Positions 58,261 through 64,000 of a stretch of 64,000 bases of DNA are shown here, one piece after another. The DNA comes from Scortum barcoo (lineage: Eukaryota; Chordata; Actinopteri; Centrarchiformes; Terapontidae): positions 22,439,230 to 22,503,229 of the forward strand of contig CM041535.1 of assembly GCA_023238725.1 (NCBI GenBank), read 5' to 3'. The position numbers were made by a program, and so were the translations under genes. The number at the start of each line of letters is the position of its first letter. Within the stretch, counting starts at the first letter, position 1. The notes under the pieces were generated by a model. The model was given only the letters and a program-made list of their open reading frames with translations, did no database searches and was not told where the DNA came from.

Positions 58261-61200
58261 CCTCTTTTTTTATCCATCAATCACCATAACAACCACAATA
58301 ATCTGAGTCAGAAAGATTAAATGGGGTGAGGGTTGGTTAGTGGGTGGGGGTGGGGGGGGTCTTAAATCTGTTGGACATTTACGCATGACTGGCAGTGCTC
58401 ATGTGCACATATGTCACTTTATGTATTTATATATTTATGTATATATGTATATATGGGCTGATTTCTGCACGTTGCACCCCCTAAAACGCAGCTCTTTGGC
58501 TCTCACAGTGGTTTGGGGTTTGTTTCTTTTTTGCCCCTCATGTACATGACAGATCCAAACAGAGGGGCTGCTTCATGCCTGAGCCGGAATGTGAGGCCGG
58601 ATTAAGTTTCACGTTTTTAATTTTTTTCTGGCAATGCCACTTGTTCCGCGTCACCAGATGGCCTCCCGGCTTCATGCAGACATATTCCACCCCATTGAGC
58701 ATGCTGGCGTGGGGGGTAGATTGGGAGGGGAAGGAAGGGGGGCAAACAGGCAGACTGCCCTGACGGAGCAAACAGTGCATGACAAAACTAATAACTCCAA
58801 ATCCACTAACTGACCACTGTCTCCAAAAAACACTGAGATAATCACTGTTTGCTGCAGCGGAGTCATCTCTGGAAATCAACATTATTATTATGTTGGGATA
58901 AAACTGAGCAGTACCCTTCAACTTTATAACAAGGAGCTTCTTATAAAAGCATAAGTTGCAACAAATGGCTTAGAAATCATTTAATAATGCTTTATAGCTC
59001 GGTTATAAACCTTCATTAAGAACGACTTTCTGGGTTGCCAGGTTGGGATTGTGAGCTTATTAGTTTCAGTGTGCTGCCATGCTCATAATGCCAACACCAT
59101 CATCCCAGGTATTAAACCAAATATTGTACAAATCTGACCTGATGATGGTGCTAGATGGAAAATTAATGGTTTACCAAAGTTATAAGTAAGGCTGATATCA
59201 GGGGGAACGTATCTGTCATGAGCAGACAAGAGCAAATTCCATCACAATTCATCCAGGCTTGTTGCAGAGAAATGTGAAACCAAAACCGAATGTGACCCTC
59301 ACAGTGGCACAAAAGGAAAAGTCAGGACATCAGCAGACTCATTGGAATTCATCGTCTAAGAACCGTGAACGTCTGCACCAAATTTCATGGCAAACCATCC
59401 CAATGCTACTCACACTGCCATCCCCGGAGTCATGCTACTACATCAAGTCTGGAGTTATAAATGTTGGTAAGCCATTAATATAAAGATTGCGTGTTACTTA
59501 CTTTAACTTGTGGAATAGCAAGTGAGGTACACATTACTAAGTGAAGGATTTCCAACAGGTTTGTACATATTTGTAAGTTCTTAAAAACAGATTTTAGTCC
59601 AGTTTCTCTGCAACCTTTTTCCAGACGTTCAGGGATTTAACGGTCCACTGCAGTGGTCTTCATGCTGAATTCAAGAACTAAAAACCTGAAATTGAAATGT
59701 CTTTATTAACAAATTATAACACATACATAGGTATTGATAATTAGCTATAACCAACTTACAAAGGCACTAGTTTAAAACACTGGATAAAAGGTGCTTTGAG
59801 GATCAGTTTGGCTCAAGTGCAGCATCTCCAGTATTCGACCATTAACGACCACTTCAACGGGAAAAGACGAGTACAACGAGTACAGCGCTCGTGTGCGATA
59901 TCTGCGGAGATGACACTTGACTGGTCTGTGACATTGCCACGTAACTGACCTGCAGTGCTCTCAGCTTGACTGAATAATCAATAGAAGGCATTGATTAGTG
60001 TGTTTTACTAAGCAGAATTGACTCAAGTTAAATAACTACAGAGAAAGCAGCTGTTGCGTAAGAGCACACAAGGCCCTGTGGATCATTAGAAATGAGTCAT
60101 TTCACATCATGCGATGCAAAGCTATAAACACACTGTATGCAAATGCGTGTGTGGTAGCAACAGCTTCATTCAATAAACATCAAAACAACAAGAATATGGA
60201 AACATCGAGACCTCGGTCCCCTGGGGTTGCTCAGGCTTTAATCTGAGTCATCAAATGTTTACCACACCAGATTTTATACTTTTCTTTCCACATTGTCCTC
60301 CACTCAGCCTCTCCTGCTTGGTGGCAATATGAGGTTACATGTCTCATAGTGAAGTCTGGTGCCACAGAGGTGTAAAGTATCTGCCGAACTGGGGACTGTA
60401 ACCACACCCAAACTACAGCTGCAGCCGGCTGTCAGGGGAGCATCTCCATGAGGTTTAACTCTGGGCTGGGCTGAAGTCGCGAGGGAAGAAAATACATTTC
60501 GAGCGTGCATCCCCTTTTTAAAAAACGCCAAAAAAAATTAAAAAATAACATCATGAAGTGTGTGATCAAGTGCTGTTTAAATTTTCAGTGCTTTCCATGT
60601 CCAGATTGGATGTCTAAGTGCATCTAGGCCACATGTGCCTGGATCAAATGACCTTATCAGTGCCAAGAGTGAAGTCTGTGACTGATACACAGTTCCCAGG
60701 TGGGATTCTATATATGTGTGTGTGTGTGTGTGTTTGCATGTGTGCCCTGTATCCAGTGAAACTCCCCTCCCCAAAGGCTTTTAATGGTGCCTTAGTCACT
60801 GACCTAACAATGGACTAAAAGAAAAAAAAAACCCTCATCAGTGTGTTACACTGAAGCACAACTCATCCACACTGCAGAAAAATGAAAGGCAATGGAGCCA
60901 AATTAGGAGAAACGCTGACCAGTTGCCATCTTTGAAGTTAGAAAATAGAGCGAAAACAACTCTGAGTCACTCAACCACACACAGTGTGCCGCGAGAGGAA
61001 ATAAGGGCTTTTATATAGAAACTCAGCGGTTGGAGGTGATCATACAATCCCCACGAGTAATTTCCTTTTATTCTTTTTCTATAAGAACGCTCGTCTACTT
61101 AAACGTTGAAAGGGTGCAGGAGAGGAAAATCCCATGCAAGCTTGAGAGAAATTAAGTCATGATGCACGCTTGTCGCTTGTGTGAATAATAGTGTCGTGTC

Positions 61201-61760
61201 AGGACAGATATGCAAGAAGATGGATGGAATATGTCATTTAGTTATCTGATTAGCTACCAGCACTCAGGACTAATGAATCACTTTACAGGAGGTGAAAGTC
61301 TGCAAAGGACCAGCAATGGGCCCAGATGCTGATCCAGATCTTCTGGGTCAATGAGTAATGAGGATATTTTATCTCTCCTCTTCGCTGCACATTTGGATGC
61401 AAAATGTGAACTCGCTGATTTAAGAGCTATATCCGATCTTATCCGATACATATATTTTTACTGTTAGCTGCCCTGCTTTTGCTGCTCGGCCACCACTTTT
61501 ATTCAGAGCAAGAAAACTCAATAACTACAGGCCAAACAGCTCTGACATTTTATAAGGATAGTGATGATGCCTGGGGGTTGATTACCTCCATAAAGCATGA
61601 AGACCTCTGATCCCATTTGGTCACAAAAAATGTGACAGATATCAGTGAAATATATTTAAAAGAACATTTTCTGTGACATACTCCTGAGTAAAAACCTTTG
61701 ATCTTACACACAAAATATGCAAATCATACACAAACAAAGACACTGAAACCAGAACGGTTG
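58261..61760. other. Non-coding sequence upstream of trim36
   Basis: Mostly AT-rich. It contains the repeat at 59070-59445, short TA-rich (tatatgta) text near 58428-58455, and a (TG)n run near 60715-60732. No gene was recognised. Confidence 0.6.
59070..59445 (+). repeat. Fish interspersed repeat, second copy
   Basis: It carries gacctgatgatggtgctaga, then ggtttaccaaagttat, then caccaaatttcatggcaa and actgccatccccggagtcat. This is the same family as 54340-54860, diverged and rearranged. Confidence 0.55.
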
Positions 61761-62640
61761 TAAAAGTTAGTATGTGTTTTTATTCACCATAAATACAGTT
61801 TGCACTGCCAAGCTAGAATCAACATTACTCTCCTCAAATTCAAAGCTGAAGTACTATAATACACCACATATCAACATTTGCATATCCAGTTCCTCTGACC
61901 GTCTCGCTGATGTCGCTGTAAACATTTGTTTCATCTTGAGCACTTGCACAATATAAGTCACATATTTATAGACATTTACATATTTATCTACACTCAATAT
62001 CTCTACAAAGCATAGAAAAAATAAATTCCATTACATTTATCATTACATAATTTATTATTACATTATGTATATTAGTTGACGGCAGAGTGCGATTGACCAT
62101 GTGTGGCTATTTTAGCCCTTCATCCATCTGTCCGTCCAAGCTTTCATCCCTTTTAACTCCACAAAGACGGGCAGGAGGAAAAAAAACTGTTTGCAGAGTA
62201 GGTGTGCCGCTTCCTGAATGTTTACAAGGATTCAGGATACACCTTTCCTCCGTCCCCTCTTACGTTTAGTGCCTTTCTCGATTGAGACAGCCAAGCTAAG
62301 CCCCAGTTTAAGCGTGCTGTACATGTAGAGAGCGTCCAGAGAGAGGTGACCTACAACAAGGCTACGTGAGGCACATTTCAGAGTCGACTCTGAGCGAGTA
62401 GTCTTGCTATGCAACTTGGCTTAAGTACGCTAAGGACAGAACCAAAGGAGGTCGTGGAAGAGGGGGAAAAAGTCACTTTGGGAAATGCATGTGGTGTTCT
62501 TTCAGTGCAGTTTTGACTCAGGGCCGCTCTTATTTAAGTCAGATTTGGGACATTTCATCATTAAGCAACAACAACAACAACAACAACAAAAGATACTAAA
62601 ATAATACAGAACCATAGTGCATGGTGAATATTTCAAAAAC
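61761..62640 (-). other. AT-rich stretch resembling a minus-strand 3' UTR (weak)
   Basis: A minus-strand AATAAA is present at about 61783-61778. The following 300 bp are AT-rich with runs such as atttatagacatttacat. A (CAA)n run lies at 62565-62590. No coding exon could be matched further right, so a gene is not claimed. Confidence 0.2.
62565..62590. repeat. (CAA)n microsatellite
   Basis: About eight CAA units. Confidence 0.95.
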
Positions 62641-64000
62641 TAATTTTTCTTAGATTATCACATCATTTGTGTGTCTGAGGCTCAATTCAGCAGCGGTGAT
62701 GAAAGACATATCTGATCTGACAATGTGAAACTAGTAAAAATGTACAAAAAGTAATGGCAGAAGAAATGTCAGCAAAGATGAAAAATAGAGAAACTGCAGT
62801 AAAAACTGTCTGTCTGTGTGTGTGTGTGTGTGTAACAAAAAAAGTTAACATAAAACAAAACGGCAATAATGGATGCAGTTGGCTGAAAAAGCAATTGTTT
62901 TTGCACCGAGAGGAGGCTGTGTAACACTGGGGGTTTGGTCGGGTTCAGAGAGGAGATTCCAGCCTCCGACAGTTCACTTTTAATAATAGATGGCTCAAAT
63001 GATTTATTTATTCATCTCTCTTCTCCTCTTCTCTCCTTTCCTCTTTCAGATTTGGGAAAAAAGACAGACAAGCGGACAAAGAGGCCAACTTGGCGAGAAA
63101 CAGGGACGGGGCCAGGTACGGCTTAATTTTAGACATTTTAGGCGGAGGGAAAACCGCAGAGAGGAGGTGTTATTTTTATTATTATTATTTTTTTACATGC
63201 AGCCAGAAGTGGAGCGGCACACGGTAGACTCAAAACACACTGCAGGCAGGCCACTTTATTTCTGACCCGCTGCGATACGGTCTCCTCGTCACACGTCATC
63301 TCGGGGAGCAAAAAGGTGTCGGCCGCGGCTGCGGGCTTATAACGAAAGGGTGTGGCTTCAGCGGGGGGAAATGTTGCATGCTGGGAGTCAGTGATGTGAT
63401 GAGAAGGGACTGAGCTCGACTGTTAGGATTTTATTAGGATTTAAAATGACAAATTTCTGATTCGCAGCACAGCTCAAAGGTTGCGTTCATGAGCATCTGT
63501 GCAGACAATGGGGAGCGCTTCAGAGGAACAGGGGTACAAAATCTGGGCAATATTTAAAGCCTCGAAGGGGGGATGTGACCGGCGCGCTCGATAACAGTTT
63601 TGTTTCCGTAACCTGACTCTCGGTGGTACATTCAACTCTTTGTTCATTGTTCTGCTCTGAAAAGAAGTCGCTTTCCAGTGTTGTTCAGAAGAATGCATTT
63701 CCCCAAATTATGATACCACTGCCTCCTTTTTCTCCTATTGATTTCAGGCTGACTGGTGCCTTGCAGGGAGTGTGGAAGCCGGTGAGGTAGGGAGGGTCAG
63801 GGTTCAGGAATCAGGGGATGTCGGGGTGGGATCTGCTGCTACGACTGACATCTCCTACTTTGCAAGAAAAGAAGGGATTTTTCCCTTCTTACCAAATTCC
63901 CTTCGGAGGCCCGATCTATATTTTCAGCTCGCCTCGAGAAAAATGTGAACAGTAAGTTATATTTGCTCTGATCTGAAATAAGGCCTGCAGCTAAACTCTG
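62641..64000. other. Right end: CpG-rich patch near 63.3 kb, no gene recognised
   Basis: Between about 63260 and 63360 CpG density rises (gtcggccgcggctgcggg and neighbours), and CG-containing text also occurs near 63570-63590. A splice-like segment on the plus strand (63051-63116, acceptor ctctttcag, donor gtacgg) and another near 63748 look like possible non-coding exons. None matches a protein I know. It may be the edge of a neighbouring gene. Confidence 0.25.

Noticed and set aside
61761..64000. 3' end of pggt1b, the neighbour of TRIM36 in mammals
   Set aside because: The orientation would fit, but I could not match any translated segment to that protein, so no gene call is made.

Overview
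This window is vertebrate nuclear DNA and almost certainly comes from a teleost fish. Small coding exons with GT-AG introns are spread through long non-coding sequence. Two vertebrate genes can be recognised by conserved protein text. The repeats are typical of fish: a tRNA-headed SINE, a Tc1-like transposase remnant, several families of short interspersed repeat, and many (TG)n, (TATC)n and (CATC)n microsatellites. There is no sign of bacterial operons, CRISPR or phage.

Layout. Both recognised genes lie on the minus strand, in tandem. (1) About 0-22 kb is the 5' half of ccser1 (coiled-coil serine-rich protein 1, FAM190A). A CpG-rich non-coding first exon ends at 21906, and five coding exons follow (16263-15264, 14514-14094, 11316-11132, 2903-2813, 350-264). 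Their splice phases chain without a break into 586 codons, and the gene runs off the left edge. (2) About 22-24.5 kb is a short intergenic gap holding a SINE with a perfect 13-bp target-site duplication. (3) About 24.5-57.8 kb is the whole coding region of trim36 (RING, B-box 1, B-box 2, coiled coil, COS region, FN3, B30.2/SPRY), in 13 exons plus an alternative first exon at 52.8 kb. (4) About 58-64 kb holds no gene I can recognise: repeats, a weak 3'-UTR-like AT-rich stretch, and a small CpG-rich patch near 63.3 kb.

The clearest anomaly is in trim36. Exons 1-9, 11 and 12 chain in frame, but the 3' part has three places where the frame is off by one base in the same direction. One is at the FN3 intron 9/exon 10 junction and two are inside the last SPRY exon. 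They mean either decay of the B30.2 end of this copy or base errors in the sequence; an alternative acceptor could explain the first. Other points of note are a GC-AG intron in trim36, an alternative in-frame first exon, a perfect 21-bp inverted repeat in a ccser1 intron, and a pair of neighbouring MITE-like elements.

TRIM36 is known as a microtubule-associated E3 ubiquitin ligase and CCSER1 has been linked to cell division. Nothing in the sequence shows that the two are co-regulated. I found no previously undescribed biological system here.
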